Source of the DNA: Nitrospirota bacterium
GTDB lineage: Bacteria; Nitrospirota; Thermodesulfovibrionia; Thermodesulfovibrionales; JdFR-85
NCBI GenBank assembly: GCA_003232715.1
Contig: QIJG01000224.1
Span: 1-27,014 of the forward strand
Length of the DNA stretch: 27,014 nucleotides
Direction: 5' to 3'
The position numbers and the translations under genes are program-made. How positions within the stretch are numbered: the stretch's first letter is position 1; the number at the start of each line of letters is the position of its first letter. Below the pieces are notes generated by a model that saw only the letters and a list, made by a program, of their open reading frames with translations, did not search any database and was not told the DNA's origin. Shown here piece after piece: positions 1 to 6,560 of this stretch.

Positions 1-2
1 GT

Positions 3-902
3 TTTAACAGGGCCATCCTGTTTTTGCTGGACGAAGAGAAGTCCGTGCTCAGAGGGACAATGGGTGTTGGTCCTGCAACTCCTGAAGAGGCGTGGCAGAT
101 ATGGGAGAGGCTTTCAATAGAGAAGAAGAGTCTGCCGGAAATCCTGAGAGATATTGAGGATGGCCCTTTGAGGAAGGACTCCTTCCTCGACAGGTTGAGT
201 ACCGGGATCGAAGTTGACCTCACGGATGATACGGCACTGTCACGTGCCGTTAGAGAGAGGAGGAGTTTTAGTATCCATGATGTCAAGCATGACGACCTTG
301 CTGATCCTGCCGTTATTCAACTGCTTGGGACTGTTGTTCCGCTCATTGCAAGGAATAAGGTCATAGGGGTCTTGTGGGTGGATAATTACTTTAACCGCAA
401 ACCCATTACGGATGAAGACATGAGATTCCTTTCAGGATTTTCCGATCAGATTGCATCCGCCATAGAGAGCGCAAGACTCTTTGAGAAAGTAAAATTGGCG
501 GAGGCTGAACTTGAGAATATATTTGAATCCATATCCGACCTGCTCTATATAACTACGGAGGATTATACGATCAGAAATATCAACAGGGCCGTTGTTGAGA
601 AGATAGGCAGGGAAAAGAAGGAGATTGTAGGACGTAAGTGCTATGAGATATTTCATGGTATGGACGAACCTTACGACAAATGTCCGCATCACAAGACAGT
701 GACGACACAAAAGGCCTATATCGAGGAGCTTGAGGATACTTACAGGGGGGGGACTTTTTTGACATCCACCTCTCCGCTTTTTGATTCTTCAGGCAATTTT
801 ATGGGAACCGTCCATATTGTCAGGGATATCAGCGAACTGAAAAAGTTGAGAGAAAAACTCGCCATGTCCGAAAAGATGGCCGCCAGGTTGCCCATGAGAT
901 AA
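3..902 (+). pseudogene. GAF-PAS sensor histidine kinase, N-terminal part (5' partial, frame broken at H-box)
   Basis: The frame is open from the first bases of the window, so the true start lies upstream. The first ~150 codons form a GAF domain, with the typical stretch VPLIARNKVIGVLWVDN followed by an FSDQIASAIESARLFE helix. A PAS domain follows (about codons 160-285) with the CYEIFHGMDEP segment common in PAS-type kinases, then a coiled linker ending in SEKMAA. There the frame runs into the TAA at 900-902. The expected H-box (AHEIRNPL) is present but in another frame from 890, so this fragment and the next entry were one cytosolic kinase. No transmembrane segment is visible in this part. 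The signal sensed is unknown. The break could be real decay or a sequencing/assembly error. Confidence 0.85.
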
Positions 903-1501
903 GAAACCCCCTTGTCTCTATAGGTGGTTTCTCAAGGAGGCTTGAAAGAAGGCTTGACGGAAAGTTACTGGAGTATGCCTCTGTAATTACCAGGGAGGTG
1001 GACAGGCTTGAGCAGATACTCAAGGAGATATTGAGTTTTGTCAGAGACGTGAGGATCTCCAAGGAGGAACTTGAAGGTGTCGAAATAATAAAGGATATAA
1101 TTTCCCTCTTCTCTCAGGAGATAAACAAAAAGGGGATCATTGTTGAAACGGATTTTAAAGATCCTCTCTCGCTTGAAGTTGATCCAAACAGGATTAAAGA
1201 GGCGCTGATAAATATAATAAATAATGCAATACAGATAATCGATGAGAGAGAGCATCTGACTATAAGAACATATAAGGAGAACGATTTTGGAGTGATCGAG
1301 GTAAGCGATACCGGTCCCGGTATCAACGAGAAGGACCTTCCTTATATCTTCGACCCCTTCTTTACCACGAAGATAGATGGGACAGGGCTTGGGCTTGCCA
1401 TTGCACATCGTATAATTGAAGAGCATCAGGGGAAAATAGACGTCTATAGTACAATGGGTGAGGGAACGACCTTCAAGATATATTTACCATATAAAAACTA
1501 A
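890..1501 (+). pseudogene. Sensor histidine kinase, C-terminal HisKA-HATPase part
   Basis: Continuation of the upstream kinase in a frame offset by a net loss of 3n+1 bases. The frame opens with the H-box AHEIRNPLVSIGGF at about 890-931, then the HisKA helices and an HATPase_c domain: N-box NIINNAIQII, G1 box SDTGPGI, F-box DPFFTTK, G2 box GTGLGLAIAHRI. All residues needed for ATP binding and autophosphorylation are present, so only the frame is damaged. A GTG at 998 could start translation but would leave out the phospho-accepting His, giving an ATPase-only protein. The response regulator follows 17 bases after the stop and is the likely partner. Confidence 0.85.
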
Positions 1502-1518
1502 TTTAGGGGGTGTAAGAG

Positions 1519-1866
1519 ATGAAGATACTTATTGTAGACGATGACACTTCAATAAGGATGCTTTACAAGGAAGAGCTTGAGGATGAAGGCTATGATGTGG
1601 TTACTGCGAGTTCCGGAGAAGAGGCATTGAGGCTTTTTGAGAAAGAAGCCCCCGACCTCGTTACACTGGATATATTGATGCCGGATATGGATGGTATTCA
1701 GGTATTGAGAAAGATGAAGGAGAAGAGGCCGCGCTTACCCATAATCATGTCAACCGCCTATGACTATCGTGATGACTTTGCTGTATGGGCGTCGGAGGCA
1801 TATGTGGTGAAATCATCCGACACCAGAGAGCTTAAAGAGACAATCAAAAGGCTCCTTAAGAAATAA
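1519..1866 (+). CDS. Single-domain response regulator (CheY-like receiver)
   Basis: A 115-residue stand-alone receiver. The acidic pocket is D7-D9, the phospho-acceptor D51 (LDILMPDMDG), the switch residue T79 and the conserved lysine K98. The last stretch, WASEAYVVKSSD, replaces the usual GADDYVxKPF; this divergent form occurs in stand-alone receivers that sit beside GAF-PAS kinases. No output domain is present, so it must signal through protein contacts or act as a phosphate relay or sink. The ATG is preceded by a GGGGGTG ribosome-binding site 7 bases upstream. The broken kinase just upstream is the obvious phosphodonor, so if that break is real this regulator may be orphaned. Confidence 0.93.
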   Translation: MKILIVDDDTSIRMLYKEELEDEGYDVVTASSGEEALRLFEKEAPDLVTLDILMPDMDGIQVLRKMKEKRPRLPIIMSTAYDYRDDFAVWASEAYVVKSSDTRELKETIKRLLKK

Positions 1867-1867
1867 T

Positions 1868-3067
1868 ATGAGACTTGAGGCACTTATTCCACTTTACGGT
1901 GGATACACGCTCAGCCGAGATGACGGTGTAATCTTTCTCAGGGGTGCTCTTCCGGGTGAGATTGTGGAGGCTGAGGTGGTGGAGAAGAAGAGGGATTATT
2001 CAGTGGCCTCCGTCAAAGAGGTGATCGAGCCCTCTCCTGACAGGGTTGTACCTTCCTGTCCTGTATTCGGTATCTGCGGAGGCTGCCATTATCAGTATAT
2101 AGCCTGTCACAGGCAGGTGAGCATGAAGGAGGAGGTTGTCCTTGATTGTATTGAAAGGATAGGGAAAACAGAGCTGTCGCTTGATCCGTCCCTGGTATCA
2201 TCGCCATGGCAATACAGAAAGAGGGCGCAGCTCAAGGTTTCTGCAGATGGAAGGATCGGGTTTTACAGAAGACTGTCACACGATGTTGTAGAATTTGAGA
2301 AGTGCCTCCTTTTGAGTCCCGAGATAAATACCTTTCTTAAGCATATTAAGCCTGTTGGAATGCCTTCCGGTGTAAAAGAGATTCATCTGCAGTCCGGTGA
2401 TATTCTCCTGGCTGCGGTAAAAGGGGATAGATTTGATGCCGGGATTGCTGCAGAAAGGCTTAGAGATGCAGGTGTTTCCGGTATATCTTTTGAGAACGGA
2501 ACCGTTGAGGGTGCCGAACAGATATGTCTTGACCTTAACGGTTACCATTATATGGTCTCATCCGGCTCCTTTTTCCAGGTCAACTGGGGGCTTAATAACA
2601 GGCTTTCATCTCTTATCTCCTCTTTTGTAAGCAGTATAAGGCCGGAAAAGATAATCGATCTTTACTGTGGCGCAGGAAACTTTTCCATCCCCCTCTCCCC
2701 CTTTGCGGGTGAGATATCGGGTGTGGAGGAAAATCCCGTCTCCTTCAGAGATGGAAAAGAAAATATAGAGTTAAACAGGATCGGTAATATCAAGCTCGTA
2801 AACAGGAGGGTTGAAGACTTTGAGCCGGAGAAGAGTGCTGACATGATTATCCTTGACCCGCCACGTGCAGGGTTGACAAAGAAGGTTCTCGACAGGATTA
2901 TAACGGCCTCTCCCACATGGATTATATATGTATCCTGTAACCCTTCAACCTTTGCAAGGGATATTGAACGACTGAAGGGGCATTATGTCCCGGATTCCGT
3001 AAGGGTGGTTGATATGTTTCCCCAGACATATCACATTGAGGTGCTCGGCATCTTTAAGAAGGCATAG
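1868..3067 (+). CDS. rlmD: 23S rRNA (uracil-5-)-methyltransferase, RlmD/RumA family
   Basis: A SAM-dependent RNA m5U methyltransferase of 399 residues (COG2265). A TRAM RNA-binding domain spans about residues 1-58. Four cysteines form the [4Fe-4S] motif typical of RumA: C64, C70, C73 (CPVFGICGGC) and C146. The Rossmann SAM-binding domain has DLYCGAGNF (motif I) and ILDPPRAG. The catalytic nucleophile is C357 in SCNPSTFARD and the general base is E391 near the end; this spacing matches the E. coli enzyme closely. The start codon lies one base after the upstream stop, so it is probably co-translated with the regulator. The exact target (U1939, U747 or a tRNA position) cannot be read from the sequence, so the symbol is a family-level guess. 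Confidence 0.88.
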   Translation: MRLEALIPLYGGYTLSRDDGVIFLRGALPGEIVEAEVVEKKRDYSVASVKEVIEPSPDRVVPSCPVFGICGGCHYQYIACHRQVSMKEEVVLDCIERIGKTELSLDPSLVSSPWQYRKRAQLKVSADGRIGFYRRLSHDVVEFEKCLLLSPEINTFLKHIKPVGMPSGVKEIHLQSGDILLAAVKGDRFDAGIAAERLRDAGVSGISFENGTVEGAEQICLDLNGYHYMVSSGSFFQVNWGLNNRLSSLISSFVSSIRPEKIIDLYCGAGNFSIPLSPFAGEISGVEENPVSFRDGKENIELNRIGNIKLVNRRVEDFEPEKSADMIILDPPRAGLTKKVLDRIITASPTWIIYVSCNPSTFARDIERLKGHYVPDSVRVVDMFPQTYHIEVLGIFKKA

Positions 3068-3096
3068 CTCCTGCGGTGGTTTCCAGAAACTGTTTG

Positions 3097-3105
3097 TGGT
3101 ATAAT
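3097..3105 (+). promoter_or_regulatory. Extended -10 promoter of smpB, probably leaderless
   Basis: TGGTATAAT is a perfect TATAAT with an extended TGn element. It ends 5 bases before the smpB ATG, which puts the expected transcription start at or next to the start codon. No Shine-Dalgarno sequence precedes the ATG, and the -35 region (about 3077-3082) is poor. A 12-base palindrome, GTTTCCAGAAAC (3079-3090), lies where a regulator could bind. Confidence 0.6.
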
Positions 3106-3110
3106 AATAA

Positions 3111-3551
3111 ATGAAGGTAGTATGTCAGAACAGGAAGGCCTATCACGACTATCATATAGAAGAGACCTATGAGGCCGGCATTGTATTGACCGGAACCGAG
3201 GTCAAGTCCCTGAGAGAAGGCAAGGCAAATCTTCAGGACAGCTACGTGATAATAAGGGGTGGTGAGGCCTTTTTGCTGAACTGTCATATCAGTCCTTACA
3301 AATACGGTAATATAATGAACCATGATCCCGTAAGGACGAGGAAGTTGCTCTTTCATAAAAAAGAGATTCAGAGACTGATGGGCCAGGCAGCCCGGAAGGG
3401 TTTTTCCCTTATACCACTGAAGATTTATTTTAAGGGGCCGTACGTTAAAGTGGAGGCAGCCCTTGCAAGGGGCAAGAGACTCTACGAGAAGCGTGAACGG
3501 ATAAAGGAGCGCGAAGCAAAGCGTGAGATTGAACGGGCTCTTAAGCATTAA
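3111..3551 (+). CDS. smpB: SsrA-binding protein SmpB
   Basis: SmpB binds the tRNA-like domain of tmRNA and carries it into the A site of stalled ribosomes. The 146-residue length is normal. Family signatures are visible: N-terminal NRKAYHDYHIEETYEAGI, then LTGTEVKSLREGKANLQDSY, HISPYKYG and HDPVRTRKLLFHKKEI. The basic C-terminal tail (KRERIKEREAKREI) is the part that occupies the mRNA channel downstream of the decoding centre. The ATG at 3111 matches the usual SmpB N-terminus, and only a -10 box lies directly upstream, so translation is probably leaderless. The ssrA gene begins 20 bases after the stop, so both partners of trans-translation are adjacent on one strand. Confidence 0.97.
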   Translation: MKVVCQNRKAYHDYHIEETYEAGIVLTGTEVKSLREGKANLQDSYVIIRGGEAFLLNCHISPYKYGNIMNHDPVRTRKLLFHKKEIQRLMGQAARKGFSLIPLKIYFKGPYVKVEAALARGKRLYEKRERIKEREAKREIERALKH

Positions 3552-3565
3552 GCATTAAGCATTAA
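3541..3565 (+). repeat. Tandem 7-base repeat TTAAGCA across the smpB stop codon
   Basis: Three exact copies of TTAAGCA (3541-3561) plus a partial copy (TTAA) span the last codons of smpB, its stop and the gap before ssrA. The first copy encodes part of the C-terminal Leu-Lys-His; the others are untranslated. The array looks like slippage-derived expansion. Its AT-rich units sit 7 bases before the mature 5' end of tmRNA. Confidence 0.8.
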
Positions 3566-3571
3566 CGATTA

Positions 3572-3916
3572 GGGGGCGTATGGATTCGACGGGGGTTACG
3601 AGACTCAGGTTGCATGCCGTGGTTCCGTCACCACGAATAAAGACGGGAAAAAAACGCCAACAACGAACTGGCACTCGCTGCTTAATTAAAGCAGCGCATC
3701 TTTCGGGAGATGTCTGCTAATCCCGAAAAGGTGACGATCAGCAGGCTGGCCTGACATTCCTTCCTCTGGTGTCGGGCGAGACTAAAAGAGGAATAAGGTA
3801 TTGAGAAGCCTGTCTGTTGGCGACTCTATTGCCTGAAAACCAAAAGACAGACTAAGCATGTAGGAGCCTGAGAGCAGTGCTTTCGGACGTGGGTTCGATT
3901 CCCACCGCCTCCACCA
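3572..3916 (+). ncRNA. ssrA: Transfer-messenger RNA (tmRNA)
   Basis: A one-piece tmRNA that rescues stalled ribosomes. The 5' end GGGGGCG pairs with CGCCTCC at 3906-3912 (7 bp, one G-U), followed by encoded ACCA. The 5' tRNA-like part has the conserved GGATTCGACGGG, and the 3' part has the T-arm GTGGG-TTCGATT-CCCAC. The mRNA-like part begins at the GCC resume codon (3656-3658) and reads ANNELALAA, then TAA (3683-3685). The tag ends in the LALAA-type degron recognised by ClpXP-like proteases. The ends are set by the acceptor-stem pairing. The remaining ~200 bases are the pseudoknot-rich region; I did not fold them. Confidence 0.95.
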
Positions 3917-3959
3917 CTATTGCTTTTTCACGAGTTTCGAACGAATAATGGTGGTCTTT
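3911..3959 (+). terminator. Possible terminator hairpin after ssrA
   Basis: CCACCACTATT (3911-3921) can pair with AATAATGGTGG (3944-3954) with one mismatch and a 22-base loop, followed by TCTTTA. The upstream arm overlaps the 3' CCA end of tmRNA. The T tract is short, so termination strength is uncertain. Confidence 0.3.
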
Positions 3960-4023
3960 ACTCTATAAAGTTAAACCTTTTTATGGGAAATCCTGTCACA
4001 ATGATTAGGTATTTATAAATACT

Positions 4024-4097
4024 CAGCGTTGTCCGGCACGGCTTAGAAAAACAAAAGAAAAATCATGCTTATGTAAAAACCTGACCGGACAACGCTG
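4024..4097. mobile_element. 74-bp MITE-like element with 13-bp terminal inverted repeats
   Basis: The ends CAGCGTTGTCCGG (4024-4036) and CCGGACAACGCTG (4085-4097) are perfect 13-base inverted repeats. Both are flanked directly by ATACT (4019-4023 and 4098-4102), a 5-bp target-site duplication. The 48-base interior is A-rich and encodes no protein. This is the structure of a non-autonomous miniature transposable element, or an IS reduced to its ends. No matching transposase is in the window, so the parent family is unknown. Confidence 0.72.
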
Positions 4098-4123
4098 ATA
4101 CTTTATGAAAATTATGATATAAT
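4095..4123 (+). promoter_or_regulatory. Promoter of the FtsB-like gene, hybrid with the MITE end
   Basis: The -10 box TATAAT (4118-4123) has an extended TGA element (4115-4117). At the ideal 17-base spacing lies CTGATA (4095-4100), matching TTGACA at 4 of 6 positions. The first three bases of this -35 are the last three of the mobile element and the rest is its target duplication. Transcription should begin near 4130, leaving a leader of about 5 bases before the ATG at 4135. Confidence 0.5.
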
Positions 4124-4134
4124 GAACTTTAGTT

Positions 4135-4458
4135 ATGTATCCTCAAAACCTCCTCAGGAAACAGGTAGTTAATGAGAGAAAGAAGCAGTCCCTGGTCTGC
4201 TTCACCGTTCTTCTGATGGTCATCTTTTATCTGGCCTGGGTTCTCCTGTTTGATGAAGATGGGGTTGTAAGGTTTTTTGAACTCAAAGCAAGACGCACAG
4301 AGGTAATCGTGGAGGTTGCGGAGCTGCAGAAGGAGAATGTAAAGCTGAATGAGGAGATAAAGTTGCTGAAACAAAACCCCTTCTACATAGAAAAGCACGC
4401 CCGTGAAGATATGAATCTCTCCAGACCTGATGAGTATATTTTCATTTTTGACAAATAA
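4135..4458 (+). CDS. FtsB/DivIC-family septum formation initiator
   Basis: A 107-residue bitopic membrane protein of the divisome. It has a short basic cytoplasmic N-terminus, one transmembrane helix at about residues 21-41 (VCFTVLLMVIFYLAWVLLF), then a periplasmic coiled coil rich in Glu and Lys with heptad leucines (AELQKENVKLNEEIKLLK). It ends with the family signature PFYIEKHAREDMNLSRPDEY. In the FtsQLB complex such proteins activate FtsWI septal synthesis. The initiation region has no Shine-Dalgarno sequence and starts a few bases after a consensus -10 box. It stands alone between the mobile element and the chemosensory genes, so its transcription may depend on the hybrid promoter. FtsB and DivIC cannot be told apart by sequence alone. 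Confidence 0.85.
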   Translation: MYPQNLLRKQVVNERKKQSLVCFTVLLMVIFYLAWVLLFDEDGVVRFFELKARRTEVIVEVAELQKENVKLNEEIKLLKQNPFYIEKHAREDMNLSRPDEYIFIFDK

Positions 4459-4478
4459 CCCCCCGGTATGGAGGCAGT

Positions 4479-5750
4479 ATGGGAAAAAAGAAGTCTGTTC
4501 TTATTGTAGATGACTCTCTCACTGTCCGGAGGTTAGTGGAACTGGCTCTGTCAAGGGAAGGCTATGAGGTTTATACCGCCCCTGACGGTGATGAAGGACT
4601 TGAAATAGCAAGAAAGGTCATACCTTCAATAATACTCGTTGATTTTGTAATGCCGAGGATGAATGGGTATAAACTGTGCAAACTCATACGTTCCGACCGC
4701 AAGCTAAAGGAAATTCCCCTGATATTAATAACCTCCAAGGGGGAAGATGTAGGGCAGTCTTTTGAAGAGAAATTCTGTGTGCTCCATTATTTCCAGAAGC
4801 CCTTTGAACCTGATGAGCTTATCAAAAAAATAAACGATGTCCTGGGTGTTCAGGAAGGGGCTCCGGCTGAAATGGCTACGTCTGCACCACTGGATACAGA
4901 GGGGGAGTTAATTGAAGGCATCGACAAACTGTTACGGTATTATTTTGAGAAGGAATTCAGGGTTCTGCTCAAAACCCTTATGGTTGAAGTCCTCAAGGAG
5001 ACCGAGGTTGCCCGTGCTACCGGACTGATAATCTCAGGCGAGTTGAGGTATCTTACAGTTGCAGATGTCCTGCAATTTATAGGAATGCTGAATCTATCCG
5101 GCAGACTCTCGGTAGTCTCAACGAATCTTAACTCCGAGATCTATCTGGAAAGAGGACAGATTGTCTTTTCCACCATAAGCAAACCCGGGTACAGGACATT
5201 TCTTACCGACCTTCTCGTTGAAGAAAAAAAACTGAAAAAGAAAGATTTAAAAAACATCGTCGCCGAGGCAAAAAAACTGAACCTGCCGGTGGGCAGGGTA
5301 CTCGTCCGGAAAGGCTCTATTACAGACGATGAACTCATGGGTTACCTGAAACGCTTGACTGAAGACGCAATATTTCATACACTCGCAGCGACTTCCGGCC
5401 ACTTCTATCTCGAAGAGACCCCCCTGCCCCTGAACCTGAGTGACATAAAATTCAGACTATCAACGAGTGCAACCATTCTTGATGGACTTAGAAGACTGGA
5501 TGAAAGCAGGCTTGCTTCAGAGATATTCAGAAGTGACGATATGATCCCCCTGAGATTAATAACCAATGAGGATGCACTTGAGGGCATTACCCTTGAAGAT
5601 AAAGAACTCAGGATATTCTCACTTATTGATGGAAAAACACGATTGAAGGATATTATAATTAAAAGTAAGCTTGATGAACTGGAGGCAAAGAGGATTTGTT
5701 ATTCCCTGCAAAAGATCGGGCTGTTAAAGATAAAGGATGAGAGGAGGTGA
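4479..5750 (+). CDS. Response regulator with C-terminal DUF4388 (PatA-like) region
   Basis: A 423-residue two-part protein. Residues 1-122 form a receiver with acidic pocket D11-D12, phospho-acceptor D55 (ILVDFVMPRMNGY), T85 and K108. After a linker, residues ~185-300 contain a DUF4388/PatA-type domain (LRYLTVADVLQFIGMLNLSGRLSV, then IYLERGQIVFS), followed by helices resembling GspE N-terminal regions (LVEEKKLKKKDLKNIV and VGRVLVRKGSITDDELMGYL). DUF4388 regulators are common beside Frz- and Pil-type chemosensory genes, where they may act as protein-interaction outputs. It opens the chemosensory cluster, with a GGAGG ribosome-binding site. It is the most likely motility or adhesion output of the CheA below; this is inference from context. 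Confidence 0.88.
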   Translation: MGKKKSVLIVDDSLTVRRLVELALSREGYEVYTAPDGDEGLEIARKVIPSIILVDFVMPRMNGYKLCKLIRSDRKLKEIPLILITSKGEDVGQSFEEKFCVLHYFQKPFEPDELIKKINDVLGVQEGAPAEMATSAPLDTEGELIEGIDKLLRYYFEKEFRVLLKTLMVEVLKETEVARATGLIISGELRYLTVADVLQFIGMLNLSGRLSVVSTNLNSEIYLERGQIVFSTISKPGYRTFLTDLLVEEKKLKKKDLKNIVAEAKKLNLPVGRVLVRKGSITDDELMGYLKRLTEDAIFHTLAATSGHFYLEETPLPLNLSDIKFRLSTSATILDGLRRLDESRLASEIFRSDDMIPLRLITNEDALEGITLEDKELRIFSLIDGKTRLKDIIIKSKLDELEAKRICYSLQKIGLLKIKDERR

Positions 5751-5756
5751 GCTTAA

Positions 5757-6125
5757 ATGGCAAGGATTCTCATAGCAGAAGACAGTATTACAGACCTTCA
5801 GTTTATAAAAAATGCTTTACAGGAAACCGGTTATGAGATACTGACTGCATCAAACGGAGATGAGGCCGAGCAGAAGGTAAGGTTGGAAATGGTGGATCTG
5901 ATAATACTTGATGTGGTTATGCCTAAAAAAAATGGCTTCCAGGTATGCAGGTCTCTTAAAAGAGATGAGAAATACAGACACATCCCGATTATACTGATTA
6001 CATCCAAGACACAGGACAGTGATAGATTCTGGGGATTAAAGCAGGGGGCTGATGAGTATGTTACAAAGCCCTTTGAGCCAACGGATCTTTTAGAGGCGGT
6101 AAAAAAACACCTCACGAGTGGATAA
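5757..6125 (+). CDS. CheY-like response regulator of the chemosensory cluster (PilG/PilH-like)
   Basis: A 122-residue receiver-only protein: E8-D9 acidic pocket, phospho-acceptor D52 (LIILDVVMPKKNGFQVC), T82 and K104 (DEYVTKPFEP). The segment SDRFWGLKQGADEYVTKPF is typical of the PilG/PilH branch rather than flagellar CheY. Its strong AGGAGGTGA ribosome-binding site overlaps the stop codon of the upstream regulator, so the two are translationally linked. It probably takes phosphate from the CheA encoded 0.4 kb downstream and either diffuses to a motor or acts as a phosphate sink, as PilH does in Pil-Chp systems. Confidence 0.92.
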   Translation: MARILIAEDSITDLQFIKNALQETGYEILTASNGDEAEQKVRLEMVDLIILDVVMPKKNGFQVCRSLKRDEKYRHIPIILITSKTQDSDRFWGLKQGADEYVTKPFEPTDLLEAVKKHLTSG

Positions 6126-6164
6126 CGGTGAAATTCAGTCCAATGATGAGATAGATATTGTAAC

Positions 6165-6560
6165 ATGGTTGAAGATATAGAAAATTCAGACACTCCGGAA
6201 GAGGAGTATGCTACTCCCGAATTAAAGGCTTGTATATTTTCTGTCGGCGGGCAGGAGTTTTCAGTAGACATGGGCTATCTAAAGGGAATAGCAGAACTCT
6301 CAGCGATCGTACCCCTGCCGCTCAGTCCATCATACATAGAGGGGATTACATCTCTGAGAGGAGTGGCAGTGCCCGTTGTGAACCTTGCCACTCTGAAAGA
6401 TATCCAGGAAGAAAAGGCTGCAGAGAGGTGGCTGATAGTGCTTGAGGTGGAGAGGACTCTCTTTGGGATTACTGTAAATGAGATGCCGGATCTGGTCGCT
6501 GATTACAGGGGTGAGCTTATAGATGTCCCGGATTTTTTTGAAACATACAGGTTGAGGTAA
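6165..6560 (+). CDS. CheW-like adaptor protein
   Basis: A 131-residue CheW domain (about residues 24-131) that would couple the MCP to CheA. Visible family marks are CIFSVGGQEFSVDMGYLKGI, PLPLSPSYIEGITSLRGVAVPVVNL and LFGITVNEMPDLV. It ends somewhat early compared with ~150-residue CheW proteins, but the core beta barrels appear complete. An acidic N-terminal tail of ~20 residues precedes the domain. The ATG at 6165 is the only plausible start, because an in-frame stop lies 18 bases upstream. No good Shine-Dalgarno sequence is visible. The stop overlaps the CheA start by one base (TAATG), so the adaptor and kinase are co-translated. Confidence 0.9.
   Translation: MVEDIENSDTPEEEYATPELKACIFSVGGQEFSVDMGYLKGIAELSAIVPLPLSPSYIEGITSLRGVAVPVVNLATLKDIQEEKAAERWLIVLEVERTLFGITVNEMPDLVADYRGELIDVPDFFETYRLR

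Noticed and set aside
965..1426. Long minus-strand ORF (153 codons) opposite the kinase
   Set aside because: It mirrors the HisKA-HATPase coding frame, has no family features and no ribosome-binding site.
3054..3548. 164-codon minus-strand ORF opposite smpB
   Set aside because: It is a mirror frame of a clear smpB gene and shows no protein-like motif.
5831..6271. 146-codon minus-strand ORF
   Set aside because: It is antisense to the CheY and CheW genes, Ser-rich from mirrored codons, and lacks initiation signals.
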